Shown here: one piece after another, positions 1 to 6,720 of the stretch
Position numbering within the stretch: the stretch's first letter is position 1
Layout: the number at the start of each line of letters is the position of its first letter
Origin: Sphingobacteriia bacterium
GTDB lineage: Bacteria; Bacteroidota; Bacteroidia; Chitinophagales; Chitinophagaceae
DNA length: 17,995 nucleotides
Direction of reading: 5' to 3'
NCBI GenBank assembly: GCA_004293505.1
Contig: RDYY01000003.1
Location: 1 to 17,995 of the forward strand
Program-made: the position numbers and the translations under genes
The notes under the pieces: generated by a model
What the model was told of the DNA's origin: nothing
Database searches by the model: none
What the model saw: the letters and a program-made list of their open reading frames with translations, nothing else

Positions 1-600
1 CACATCCATCCACCAAATGTTGTTGTTCTTGCCAAACAAAACAACTTGTCCATCGGGTGAAATATTGGCCCAATTGGGACGGCGCTTGGGCTTCTTGAAA
101 TCTTTTAGTTCTACCAATTCACCGTTTTGTAAATGGTACTCGAAATAGAAAGTCTTTTTCTCTTTTTGCACAGGGCTGCCTTTTTTGGCTGTGCTGTCTT
201 TCTTTTCTATTTCAAGGCTTGACTTGACTTCAAATTGTAGCCAGTTTTCATCTTTGACCAAACGCAGACTATCAATGAGCAAGTGTTGGGCATCCATGGG
301 TTCGTCCGTGGCTTTGGTCAGTTTTGCAGCCAAAGAAACGGGATCAAACAAAGGCTTTTTTTCGCCCTTGAGGGCATCTACCCACCACCATTTTTTTCCT
401 TCGGATGTTTCATATACATACCAGAATTTATCGCCCGACTTGAACCAATGGGGATCCACCGATAAACTGAAAACCATTTTCTCCAATTTTTTGGGAGAAA
501 ACCTGGCCGCCAAAGCATAATTGGCGGTTGAAGCAGTTTGTGTTTGAGCGGCCAAAGCATAAACCGAACAAACGCTGAACAAGATAAATAGCCATCTCAT
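1..600 (-). CDS. S9 family peptidase (DPP IV-like), N-terminal part, cut by window edge
   Basis: The minus strand reads open from an ATG at 598-600 to the window edge, giving the first 200 residues. The start MRWLFILFSVCSVYALAAQT looks like a Sec signal peptide, so the product is probably exported to the periplasm. Residues 41-80 (DPHWFKSGDKFWYVYETSEG and the WWWVDA stretch) and residues 177-199 (WANISPDGQVVLFGKNNNIW) match the start of the beta-propeller of Bacteroidota dipeptidyl-peptidase IV-like S9 enzymes, in which SPDG..V.F..N.N..W is a recurring blade motif. The catalytic alpha/beta-hydrolase domain (Ser/Asp/His) would lie beyond the window, so activity cannot be judged. These enzymes usually trim peptides from the N-terminus, often after proline. 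The gene is divergent from kynU with 73 bp between the starts. The assignment comes from motif memory and not from a search. Confidence 0.8.
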   Translation of the reverse strand, partial: MRWLFILFSVCSVYALAAQTQTASTANYALAARFSPKKLEKMVFSLSVDPHWFKSGDKFWYVYETSEGKKWWWVDALKGEKKPLFDPVSLAAKLTKATDEPMDAQHLLIDSLRLVKDENWLQFEVKSSLEIEKKDSTAKKGSPVQKEKKTFYFEYHLQNGELVELKDFKKPKRRPNWANISPDGQVVLFGKNNNIWWMDV

Positions 601-673
601 AGTCAATGTTTAAGCCATCAAATTAGCCGATTTTAAGTGAATTTCAATTGCGTAACTTGTCCCCAAAAACAAG
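601..673. promoter_or_regulatory. Divergent intergenic region, S9 peptidase / kynU
   Basis: This 73-bp gap separates two divergent starts and must hold both promoters. Only degenerate -7-like boxes are visible: TAACTTG at 653-659 facing kynU, and TAATTTG (minus strand, 619-625) facing the peptidase. Both are one base short of the Bacteroidota TAnnTTTG element, and neither has an obvious TTTG about 20 bp upstream. No strong Shine-Dalgarno sequence precedes either ATG. Treat the boxes as weak suggestions. Confidence 0.25.
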
Positions 674-1942
674 ATGACCTTTTCTGCTGATTCCCTCCTG
701 CCCGCATGGGCTCTTGCGCAAGACCAACAAGACCCCTTGCGGTCATTGGCGGCGGCCTTTCATTTTCCCCAACACCAGCAAAAACCGGTCATTTACCTGT
801 GTGGCAATTCTTTGGGCTTACAACCCAAGGCTTTGGCCGCCGCCATGGAAACAGAATTGAAAACCTGGCAGGAAGAAGCCGTTGGGGGCTATTTTAAAGG
901 ACCCAACCCCTGGCTTTATTACCAAGAATATTTGCGACCTGGATTGGCCAAATGGGCTGGTGCTTTGCCCGAAGAAGTCAGTGCCATGAATGCACTGACG
1001 GTGAACTTGCACTTGTTGATGTTGGGTTTTTATCGGCCCCAAGGCACAAGAAAAAAAATCATCATGGAAGCGGGGGCCTTCCCTTCTGACCAATACGCCA
1101 TGGAGACCTTGGTGAAACATTTTGGTCTTGACCCTGACAGTACCATCATTGAAATTGCCCCCAAGGCCGGAGAACAATGTTTGCACACCGCAGACATTGT
1201 GGACACCATTTTGGCCACGGGAGAAGAATTGGCCATGGTGCTTTTTGCTGGCATTCAATACTACACGGGACAATTCTTTGACATCCCTCGCATCACCCAA
1301 GCGGCACACCAAGTAGGCGCTGTAGCAGGTTTTGACCTGGCCCATGCCATGGGCAATGTAGAACTGGCTTTGCACGATTGGCAGGTTGATTTTGCTGCTT
1401 GGTGTTCTTACAAATACTTGAATGCGGGACCGGGTGCAGTGGGTGGCTATTTTGTCCACCAAAAACACGCGTCCAATCCCTCTTTCCCTCGCTTGGCAGG
1501 CTGGTGGGGCAATGATGAAAAAGAAAGGTTTAAAATGGAAAAAGGATTTCAAGCCAAAGCCGATGCAGGGGGTTGGAACATCAGTACCGCCCAGATTTTT
1601 AACATGGTGGGCTTGAAAACTTCCTTGGAACTATTGGCGGGTGTTAGCCCAGTTGCCTTGCGCCAAAAAAGCCAGGCTTTAACGGCCTATTTGGCATTTG
1701 TGCTGTCGCAATTGCCCCAATTGAAAGCCACCTGTATTACCCCTTCAGACCCAGCACAAAGGGGGGCGCAACTGTCTTATTTTTTTGCAGAAAATGGCAA
1801 AGCCATTCAGCAAAAAATGTTGGAGAATGGCATTGTCACCGATTACCGAGAACCGGGTGTGATTCGTTTTGCACCAGCCCCTTTGTACTGTGGGTTTCAA
1901 GACATTCAGGCTTTGTATGCTTTGCTGAAAGAAAATTTTTAA
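674..1942 (+). CDS. kynU: Kynureninase
   Basis: This 422-residue PLP enzyme of fold type I hydrolyses L-kynurenine to anthranilate plus alanine (and 3-hydroxykynurenine to 3-hydroxyanthranilate) in the cytoplasm. The N-terminal YLCGNSLGLQP segment (residues 41-51) is the typical kynureninase opening. FDLAHAMGN carries the cofactor-binding Asp221 and His224. WCSYKYLNAGPGAVGG carries the predicted Schiff-base lysine, Lys247. AGWWGND and the C-terminal REPGVIRFAPAPLY are also conserved in the family. The length fits family members of about 415-465 residues. The ATG at 674 is followed at once by family-like sequence, which supports the start. An SGNH hydrolase gene begins 1 bp after the TAA stop, so the two are probably one transcript. 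Tryptophan dioxygenase, which acts upstream in the same pathway, lies about 2.9 kb downstream on the same strand. Confidence 0.95.
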   Translation: MTFSADSLLPAWALAQDQQDPLRSLAAAFHFPQHQQKPVIYLCGNSLGLQPKALAAAMETELKTWQEEAVGGYFKGPNPWLYYQEYLRPGLAKWAGALPEEVSAMNALTVNLHLLMLGFYRPQGTRKKIIMEAGAFPSDQYAMETLVKHFGLDPDSTIIEIAPKAGEQCLHTADIVDTILATGEELAMVLFAGIQYYTGQFFDIPRITQAAHQVGAVAGFDLAHAMGNVELALHDWQVDFAAWCSYKYLNAGPGAVGGYFVHQKHASNPSFPRLAGWWGNDEKERFKMEKGFQAKADAGGWNISTAQIFNMVGLKTSLELLAGVSPVALRQKSQALTAYLAFVLSQLPQLKATCITPSDPAQRGAQLSYFFAENGKAIQQKMLENGIVTDYREPGVIRFAPAPLYCGFQDIQALYALLKENF

Positions 1943-1943
1943 C

Positions 1944-2552
1944 ATGAACCATCATCCCAGTTTGCTTTGTTTGGGCGACTCCTATACCATTGGTGAGTCC
2001 CTGCCCTTACACGAAGGGTTTCCTTATCAATTGGTGCAACAGTTGCGGCGCAAGAACTGGGCTTTCCAAAGCCCTGAAATAGTTGCACAAACAGGTTGGA
2101 CCAGTGGTGAATTGGCCCAGCATTTGTTGCACCACCAATACCAAGACCATTACGATTTTGTTACCCTGCTGATTGGGGTCAATAACCAATACCGGGGCTT
2201 GGCTTTGGCTGATTACGCAACAGATGGTCAATTCTTGTTGAAAAAAGCTTTGCATTTTACCAAGGAACAAGCCAAGCGGGTGATGGTGTTGTCCATTCCC
2301 GATTGGGGCCTCACCCCTTTTGCTGCCGATCGCAACAAAAAAAACATTGCAGAAGAAATTGATGCTTTCAACAAAACCATGGCTGGTTTGGCCCAAAAAG
2401 CAGGGGTTCATTTTGTGAACATTACCGAAGAGCTGCGCACAGAAGCCAACAATCCCCAAGTCTTGGCCAAAGATGGCTTACACTATTCGGCCCAAACCCA
2501 TGGCAAATGGGCCGAAAAACTGGTTCCTTTGATCTTAGCCGAAGGTTTGTAA
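1944..2552 (+). CDS. SGNH/GDSL-family hydrolase, substrate unknown
   Basis: This 202-residue protein carries the SGNH blocks in order: LCLGDSYTIGE with nucleophile Ser13 (block I), the Gly51 region TGWTSGEL (block II), LLIGVNNQYRG with Asn80 (block III), and KDGLHYSAQTHGKWA with Asp177 and His180 (block V). A complete Ser-Asp-His triad is therefore visible. SIPDWGLTPFA is typical of a widespread Bacteroidota subfamily of esterase-like SGNH proteins without an assigned substrate. No signal peptide is seen, so it is probably cytoplasmic. Its ATG lies 1 bp after the kynU stop, which indicates cotranscription and probable translational coupling. The 3' end overlaps the 3' end of pyrF on the other strand by 18 bp. 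Family members include esterases, thioesterases, lysophospholipases and acetyl-sugar deacylases. The kynU linkage raises, but does not show, a formamidase-like role. Confidence 0.85.
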   Translation: MNHHPSLLCLGDSYTIGESLPLHEGFPYQLVQQLRRKNWAFQSPEIVAQTGWTSGELAQHLLHHQYQDHYDFVTLLIGVNNQYRGLALADYATDGQFLLKKALHFTKEQAKRVMVLSIPDWGLTPFAADRNKKNIAEEIDAFNKTMAGLAQKAGVHFVNITEELRTEANNPQVLAKDGLHYSAQTHGKWAEKLVPLILAEGL

Positions 2553-3398
2553 CAAACTGGCCATTTCAGCTTGGTAGGTTGCCGCGGCCTGCTGAGCTGC
2601 CTCGGCAAAATCTTCTCCCCCGCCTGCAAAAATGATGGCGCGACTGGCATTGACCAAGAGTCCGGCTTCTTTGTTCAAACCATGTTCTGCCACTTCGGCC
2701 AAACTACCACCTTGGAACCCTACACCAGGCACCAACAAAAAATGATCGGGCACAATGCTGCGGATGTTTTCCAAAGCATTGGCTTGGGTAGCGCCCACCA
2801 CAAACATCAGTTGGTCTGGGCTGCCCCATGCAGCTGTTTTTTCCAATACTTTTTCAAAAAGTCTTTTGGGTCCGTGGCCAAGGGTTAATTGGGGAACCAG
2901 ATTGAGGTCTTCGTGTGTGGGGTTGACGGACAATTGTTGAAAATCAAAACTGCCTGCATTAGAGGTCAGGGCCAACACAATGGTCCATTTGTTGGTATAC
3001 TCCAAAAAAGGTCGAACGCTGTCTTCACCCATATAAGGTGCCACAGTGATGGCATCAAATGGCAGGACTTCGAAAAATGTTTTGGCATATTGGGCCGATG
3101 TATTCCCAATGTCTCCTCGCTTGGCATCTGCTATGGTTAAATGGGTGGAAGGAATAGCAGCCAAGGTTTCGGCCATGGCCTCCCAACCCGCCAGACCCTG
3201 GGATTCATAAAATGCCGTATTGATTTTGTAGCTGACACAGTAAGGCAAAGTAGCTTCAATGATGGCTTTGTTAAAAGTCACTACCCCATTTTTTTGGCCT
3301 TGTAAATGAGGGGGCAATTTTTGGGGATCTGTGTCCAAACCCACACAGAGAAAGGATTGTTTTTCTTTGATCTGTTGAACCAGTGCAGCGCGCTTCAT
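2535..3398 (-). CDS. pyrF: Orotidine 5'-phosphate decarboxylase, type 2
   Basis: This 287-residue TIM-barrel enzyme decarboxylates OMP to UMP, the last step of de novo pyrimidine synthesis. FLCVGLDTDP (residues 17-25) is the first barrel strand. YKIN (57-60) is the second and contributes a lysine. ADAKRGDIGNT (90-100) holds the charged catalytic network, with predicted catalytic Lys93 and Asp91/Asp96. VPGVGFQGG and VNASRAIIFAG form the C-terminal phosphate-binding part. The length of about 270-290 fits the longer type-2 subfamily rather than the E. coli-like type of about 240. The open frame continues upstream, but the ATG at 3398 begins the family-like MKRAALVQQI and leaves a 14-bp gap to the stop of the upstream amylase gene. 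The two are therefore probably cotranscribed. The stop lies inside the end of the convergent SGNH gene. Confidence 0.95.
   Translation of the reverse strand: MKRAALVQQIKEKQSFLCVGLDTDPQKLPPHLQGQKNGVVTFNKAIIEATLPYCVSYKINTAFYESQGLAGWEAMAETLAAIPSTHLTIADAKRGDIGNTSAQYAKTFFEVLPFDAITVAPYMGEDSVRPFLEYTNKWTIVLALTSNAGSFDFQQLSVNPTHEDLNLVPQLTLGHGPKRLFEKVLEKTAAWGSPDQLMFVVGATQANALENIRSIVPDHFLLVPGVGFQGGSLAEVAEHGLNKEAGLLVNASRAIIFAGGGEDFAEAAQQAAATYQAEMASLLQTFG
2545..2557. other. Small inverted repeat at the SGNH/pyrF 3' overlap
   Basis: GTTTG and CAAAC flank a TAA that is the stop codon of the plus-strand SGNH gene. The stem is perfect but only 5 bp, with a 3-base loop. No T-run follows on either strand. It could be a weak two-way structure at the convergent gene ends, but a stem this short arises easily by chance. 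Confidence 0.25.
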
Positions 3399-3412
3399 GG
3401 GGCAAATGTAGG

Positions 3413-4762
3413 TCAATAAAAGATGCGCACTTCCCAGGGAGAGAGGGTGGTTTGTGCCAAGGCGCTGGGGCTTGTCTTTTGGCCACTGAACCATTCGGTT
3501 AGTCGCTCATGGGGAGCAAAACCTGGCGGCATTTGCTGGGCTTGCAAGGTGCAGGATTGGGCCGATAAATTGGCCAGGACCAAGACCCTGTCCTTTGCCT
3601 TGCTTCGCACAAAAGCATAGACCTGTTGGTCTTTGCCCGTTACCCACTTGGCTTGGGGCGATAAATAATGCAAAGCAGGGTGAAGCTGACGCAAGCGTGC
3701 CAGGCTTTGGTAGTCCTTGCTGCGGGCGAGTTGTTGAAACAGGATGCTGTCTTTTTCAAAAAAAGGCAGGGGACGCAACAAGGGTTCTTCTTGGCCACTG
3801 TAAACCAAGGGTACACTTCTTTCCAAGGTTTGGCTCAAAACCATAAAGGGCCGGTGAATGGCTTGGGGCATGGTTTGGTGGTCGGCCCCATTCCAAGAAT
3901 TTTCATCGTGGTTGCTGGTAAAATACAAAAGCCCTGCCTGGGGTGTCAAGGTTTTCAATACCAATTCTTGGATGCTGTCCAATGCCAAAGCATTTTTCTT
4001 TCCAGCTGCAATGTCTACGGTTGTGTGAAAATATTTCCAAGGATAAGATAGGTCAAATCCCACCCGGTGCACCCAAGGGTCTTCCGACTCAGCTATCAAC
4101 AAAACGGGCTTTTCTTTTCGCAATATGGGCAAGGTTTCCTGCCAAAAACTGCTGTCCACCAAATGGGCTTGGTCAAACCTAAACCCATCAATTCCTGTTT
4201 CCTTTAACCAATACAACAAACTGTTGCGCATGCTGTCGCGCAAGGCTTGGTTGGCATAATTGAGTTTGCGGGTATCGGTCCAATCAAATTGGGCAATGGC
4301 GGTGTCGGTTTTAGGGTCCCGCACATAAAATGCAGGGTGCTGTTGCAGCCAAGGATGGTCTGCCCCACTGTGGTTGGGTACCCAATCGATCAATACCTTG
4401 AACCCCGCTTTGTGCGCCGCTTGTACCAAGTGCAACCAATCTTCTAAGTTTCCATGTTCTGGATTGATGCTGCGGTAATTGGACACAGCATAATAACTGC
4501 CCAGGCTCCCTTTTCGGTCTTTTTGACTGATGGGTTGGATGGGCATGAACCACAAGACCCCAACACCCATTTGGCGCAAGCGGGGCAAGGATTTTTCAAA
4601 AGCTTTGAAGGTCCCTGGGCCGGTATATTGTCGCAGGTTGACTTCGTAGACCACGGATTGGGTGGCCCAATCTACCAGAGAAGGATTTTTTTGCGCTGCT
4701 ACATGGGCCAAAAAGCCCACACAAAAAAACATGGCTAAGACCCTCCTCCATTTGGCTGACAT
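3413..4762 (-). CDS. Secreted alpha-amylase-family (GH13) glycoside hydrolase
   Basis: The protein has 449 residues from the ATG at 4762. The N-terminus has basic residues, a hydrophobic core (VLAMFFCVGFLAHVAA) and an Ala-x-Ala-like cleavage region, consistent with a Sec signal peptide and a periplasmic or external location. GH13 regions appear in order: IDWVPNHSG (region I, 125-133), GFRFDQAHL with predicted nucleophile Asp197 (region II), LLIAESED with acid/base Glu225 (region III), and FTSNHDENSW with Asp286 (region IV). All three catalytic acids are present, so the enzyme should be active on alpha-glucans or related oligosaccharides. The exact specificity (amylase, cyclomaltodextrinase-like, trehalose-related) cannot be read here. 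The C-terminal 80 or so residues look like the usual beta-domain. The frame stays open upstream of 4762, but that part lacks family features and would run into the tryptophan dioxygenase gene. pyrF follows after 14 bp. Confidence 0.88.
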   Translation of the reverse strand: MSAKWRRVLAMFFCVGFLAHVAAQKNPSLVDWATQSVVYEVNLRQYTGPGTFKAFEKSLPRLRQMGVGVLWFMPIQPISQKDRKGSLGSYYAVSNYRSINPEHGNLEDWLHLVQAAHKAGFKVLIDWVPNHSGADHPWLQQHPAFYVRDPKTDTAIAQFDWTDTRKLNYANQALRDSMRNSLLYWLKETGIDGFRFDQAHLVDSSFWQETLPILRKEKPVLLIAESEDPWVHRVGFDLSYPWKYFHTTVDIAAGKKNALALDSIQELVLKTLTPQAGLLYFTSNHDENSWNGADHQTMPQAIHRPFMVLSQTLERSVPLVYSGQEEPLLRPLPFFEKDSILFQQLARSKDYQSLARLRQLHPALHYLSPQAKWVTGKDQQVYAFVRSKAKDRVLVLANLSAQSCTLQAQQMPPGFAPHERLTEWFSGQKTSPSALAQTTLSPWEVRIFY

Positions 4763-4778
4763 GGTGTTGTATTTGTTC

Positions 4779-4810
4779 CGAATGTATGGCTTTGGTAAAA
4801 AGGAAGCAAA
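4779..4810 (-). promoter_or_regulatory. Probable Bacteroidota-type promoter for the amylase-pyrF unit
   Basis: On the minus strand, TTTG (4807-4810) is followed by exactly 20 bases and then TACATTCG (4779-4786). This matches the Bacteroidota -33 TTTG / -7 TAnnTTTG arrangement with one mismatch. The -7 box ends 16 bp before the amylase ATG. It is the best-formed promoter seen in the window. It directly abuts a -7-like box for the divergent tryptophan dioxygenase gene, so the two promoters may interfere. Confidence 0.5.
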
Positions 4811-4818
4811 TAACTTTA
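4811..4818 (+). promoter_or_regulatory. Possible -7 box for tryptophan dioxygenase
   Basis: TAACTTTA differs from TAnnTTTG only in the last base. It ends 4 bp before the dioxygenase ATG at 4823, so use of it would give an almost leaderless transcript. A TTTG at 4791-4794 is 16 bp upstream, shorter than the usual spacing. The gene has no visible Shine-Dalgarno sequence. Confidence 0.3.
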
Positions 4819-4822
4819 CCCC

Positions 4823-5911
4823 ATGGAAAAGACCCCGCCTTACTATGGTTCTTACTTGCAGTTGGAAAAAGTATTGGATGCCCAAGCGCCGCTCAGCTTT
4901 GCACCTGGCCAATCGCCCGCGCACGATGAAATGCTTTTCATTGTCATTCACCAAGCTTTTGAATTGTGGTTCAAACAAATCTTGTTTGAATTGGATTATA
5001 TCTTATCTGTTTTCCAGCAAAAAAAGATTGATGACGATGGCGAAGACTTGAACTTGGTGCGGCACAGGCTGCGGCGCATCAACACTATTTTTACCTTGTT
5101 GAACCAACAAGTGGGTGTTTTGGACACCATGACCCCCATGGATTTTTTGGCTTTCCGTAATTTGTTAACGCCCTCTTCCGGTTTTCAAAGCAAACAGTTC
5201 AGGTTGATAGAAGCCAGGCTGGGTTTGGAAATGCCCCAACGTCACCATGGTGAATATTACAAACGCACCAATGAGGGTGGATTTAATCCGCAAGATTTTC
5301 AAACGATTTCACAAACCGAAAATGAACAACACCTGTTGTCGTGCATCAATGATTGGCTGGAGCGGATGCCATTTTTTCAAGCATCATTTTGGGGCAACCC
5401 CCAAATTGAAAAAGAAATAGACCATCCATTTTGGCAACAGTTCAGGTCTATTTATGTGGCCGGTTTGACGGAAAGAGAAGCTGGGAAAGCAGCAGACTTT
5501 GATCGTATTTTTTTTGGCATCCCAACCGCGCACGATTCAGCATCAACTGGCACCAATAAATTCTCCGCTACGGCTTTGCGAGCAGCTTTGTTCATCATGC
5601 TCTACCGCGATTTTCCTGTCTTTCAAACTTCATTTCAAATCTTGGATGCCTTGATCGAAACCGACCACTTGATGAGCCAATGGCGCCAACGCCATTTGAG
5701 CATGGTCAGGAGAATGATTGGTTTTAGGGTAGGTACGGGCAATACCAGTGGCGCAGGATATTTGGAAGGTGCTTTGCAGCAGCACGAAGTCTATACTGAT
5801 TTGGCCGGTCTCTCTACCTTTTTGATTGTTCGCAGTGCTTTGCCAAATTTGCCAGATGCATTGAAAAAAGCCTTGGGTTTTAGGTTAGCCGACTTGTCTT
5901 TTCCCGGCTAA
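4823..5911 (+). CDS. kynA: Tryptophan 2,3-dioxygenase
   Basis: This 362-residue cytosolic haem enzyme opens the indole ring of L-tryptophan with O2 to give N-formylkynurenine, the first step of the kynurenine pathway. YYGSYLQLEKVLDAQ (7-21) and HDEMLFIVIHQAFELWFKQI (34-53) are hallmark segments; the latter carries an active-site His43. SGFQSKQFR ends with Arg127, expected to hold the substrate carboxylate. RHLSMVRRMIGFRVGTGNTSG (290-310) contains the predicted proximal haem ligand His291 and the GTG..SG substrate loop. It is longer than Xanthomonas-type TDO (about 300) and shorter than the animal enzyme (about 400). It lies on the same strand as kynU but is separated from it by the SGNH, pyrF and amylase genes. 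Its 3' end overlaps the convergent methyltransferase gene by 27 bp. Confidence 0.95.
   Translation: MEKTPPYYGSYLQLEKVLDAQAPLSFAPGQSPAHDEMLFIVIHQAFELWFKQILFELDYILSVFQQKKIDDDGEDLNLVRHRLRRINTIFTLLNQQVGVLDTMTPMDFLAFRNLLTPSSGFQSKQFRLIEARLGLEMPQRHHGEYYKRTNEGGFNPQDFQTISQTENEQHLLSCINDWLERMPFFQASFWGNPQIEKEIDHPFWQQFRSIYVAGLTEREAGKAADFDRIFFGIPTAHDSASTGTNKFSATALRAALFIMLYRDFPVFQTSFQILDALIETDHLMSQWRQRHLSMVRRMIGFRVGTGNTSGAGYLEGALQQHEVYTDLAGLSTFLIVRSALPNLPDALKKALGFRLADLSFPG
5885..5911. terminator. Inverted repeat spanning both stop codons of TDO and methyltransferase
   Basis: TTAGCCG (5885-5891) and CGGCTAA (5905-5911) form a perfect 7-bp inverted repeat with a 13-base loop. It exactly fills the 27-bp overlap of the two convergent genes. 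The left arm contains the methyltransferase stop (minus strand) and the right arm the dioxygenase stop. There is no long T-run after either arm, so intrinsic termination is uncertain. A two-way attenuating hairpin is plausible. Confidence 0.35.
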
Positions 5912-6637
5912 GATCACCATGCGAGGAGAGGTGTGTAACTGATAAGGAGACAATTGATAATCCCCAAAAACAGCATTGATCTGCAGTCCTTGGTCGCCCA
6001 ACATTTCATTGAAATCACCCAAAGAAAACTTGGCTACCCTTTCGGTGTGCAAGTGGCGCAACTGGTGCTTGCCATTTTCGGTGATCTGAATCTGCTTGTA
6101 AAAATGGTGTTCGTCTTGCCACTTGGTGACATGGAATTGGACTTCATCCCTTACTATTACTTGCGTTTTTTCTAATTGTTTGGCCGCAACAGATACGTTC
6201 AGAAAATCAATCACCAATTGCCCCTGGGGTTTCAAAGACAAAGCCATGGTTCTAATGGCATTGTCGTGTTCTCTTCTGGTTTTGAAATAACCAAAACTGG
6301 TAAAACAGTTCAAGACCAGGTCATAATAATTGATCCGGAAACTAGACCGCATGTCGTGCTGGTAAAAATGCAAATGGCTGTGTTCTTGCAGTCGGGCTTC
6401 GGCAATAGAAGCAGCAGACAAATCGATGCCCGTCACTTCATGCCCCATTTCGGCCAAGGCCACACTGTGTCTTCCTTTGCCACAAGCAACGTCCAATACA
6501 AAAGATCCTTTTGGCAGGTGCAAATGCCCCATGAGGGTGGCAATAAAATTCTCAGCCTCGGACTCGTCCCTGTGTTGGTACAAGAGGTGATAATAAGGCG
6601 AGTTAAACCAATCCCGGTACCATGCTTGTTTTGCCAT
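5885..6637 (-). CDS. Class I SAM-dependent methyltransferase, substrate unknown
   Basis: This 250-residue cytoplasmic protein has a Rossmann-type methyltransferase fold. Motif I is FVLDVACGKGRHS (residues 46-58), followed by the acidic motif at GIDLS (Asp72). FYQHDMRSSF is the next cofactor-pocket segment, and LVLNCFTSFGYF occupies the post-II/motif IV position. KPQGQLVIDFLNV is the usual motif near strand 5. The N-terminal WYRDWFNSPYYHLLYQHRDE segment is common in Bacteroidota members of this Methyltransf_25/11-like group, whose substrates are mostly unknown. The ATG at 6637 precedes that conserved segment, which supports the start. The gene is divergent from glmM and convergent with tryptophan dioxygenase. 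The neighbours do not identify a substrate. Confidence 0.85.
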   Translation of the reverse strand: MAKQAWYRDWFNSPYYHLLYQHRDESEAENFIATLMGHLHLPKGSFVLDVACGKGRHSVALAEMGHEVTGIDLSAASIAEARLQEHSHLHFYQHDMRSSFRINYYDLVLNCFTSFGYFKTRREHDNAIRTMALSLKPQGQLVIDFLNVSVAAKQLEKTQVIVRDEVQFHVTKWQDEHHFYKQIQITENGKHQLRHLHTERVAKFSLGDFNEMLGDQGLQINAVFGDYQLSPYQLHTSPRMVILAGKRQVG

Positions 6638-6654
6638 AATCTGCTTTCCGGGTA

Positions 6655-6662
6655 CAAAAATA
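6655..6662 (-). promoter_or_regulatory. Possible -7 box for the methyltransferase gene
   Basis: The minus strand reads TATTTTTG, a perfect TAnnTTTG match, ending 17 bp before the methyltransferase ATG. That distance resembles the one seen at the amylase promoter. No TTTG lies 19-21 bp upstream; the nearest is only 13 bp away. Confidence 0.35.
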
Positions 6663-6691
6663 GGTTCTCTCAGACCAAATCAGAATTGATT

Positions 6692-6699
6692 TATCTTCG
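6692..6699 (+). promoter_or_regulatory. Possible -7 box for the glmM-cysteine desulfurase unit
   Basis: TATCTTCG matches TAnnTTTG with one change and ends 21 bp before the glmM ATG at 6721. A matching -33 TTTG is not visible. The short leader holds no clear Shine-Dalgarno sequence. Confidence 0.35.
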
Positions 6700-6720
6700 C
6701 CACCCAAAACCAACGCATTC

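Noticed and set aside
818..1552. Long minus-strand open frame (244 codons) inside kynU
   Set aside because: It is fully antisense to a kynureninase gene with intact motifs, and its own translation shows no family-like pattern.
3399..3494. Upstream extension of pyrF
   Set aside because: It would overlap the amylase 3' end by about 80 bp, and the type-2 PyrF sequence begins at the ATG at 3398.
4763..4978. Upstream extension of the amylase gene
   Set aside because: The extra residues lack family sequence, run into the divergent dioxygenase gene, and would bury the signal peptide. The ATG at 4762 is preferred.
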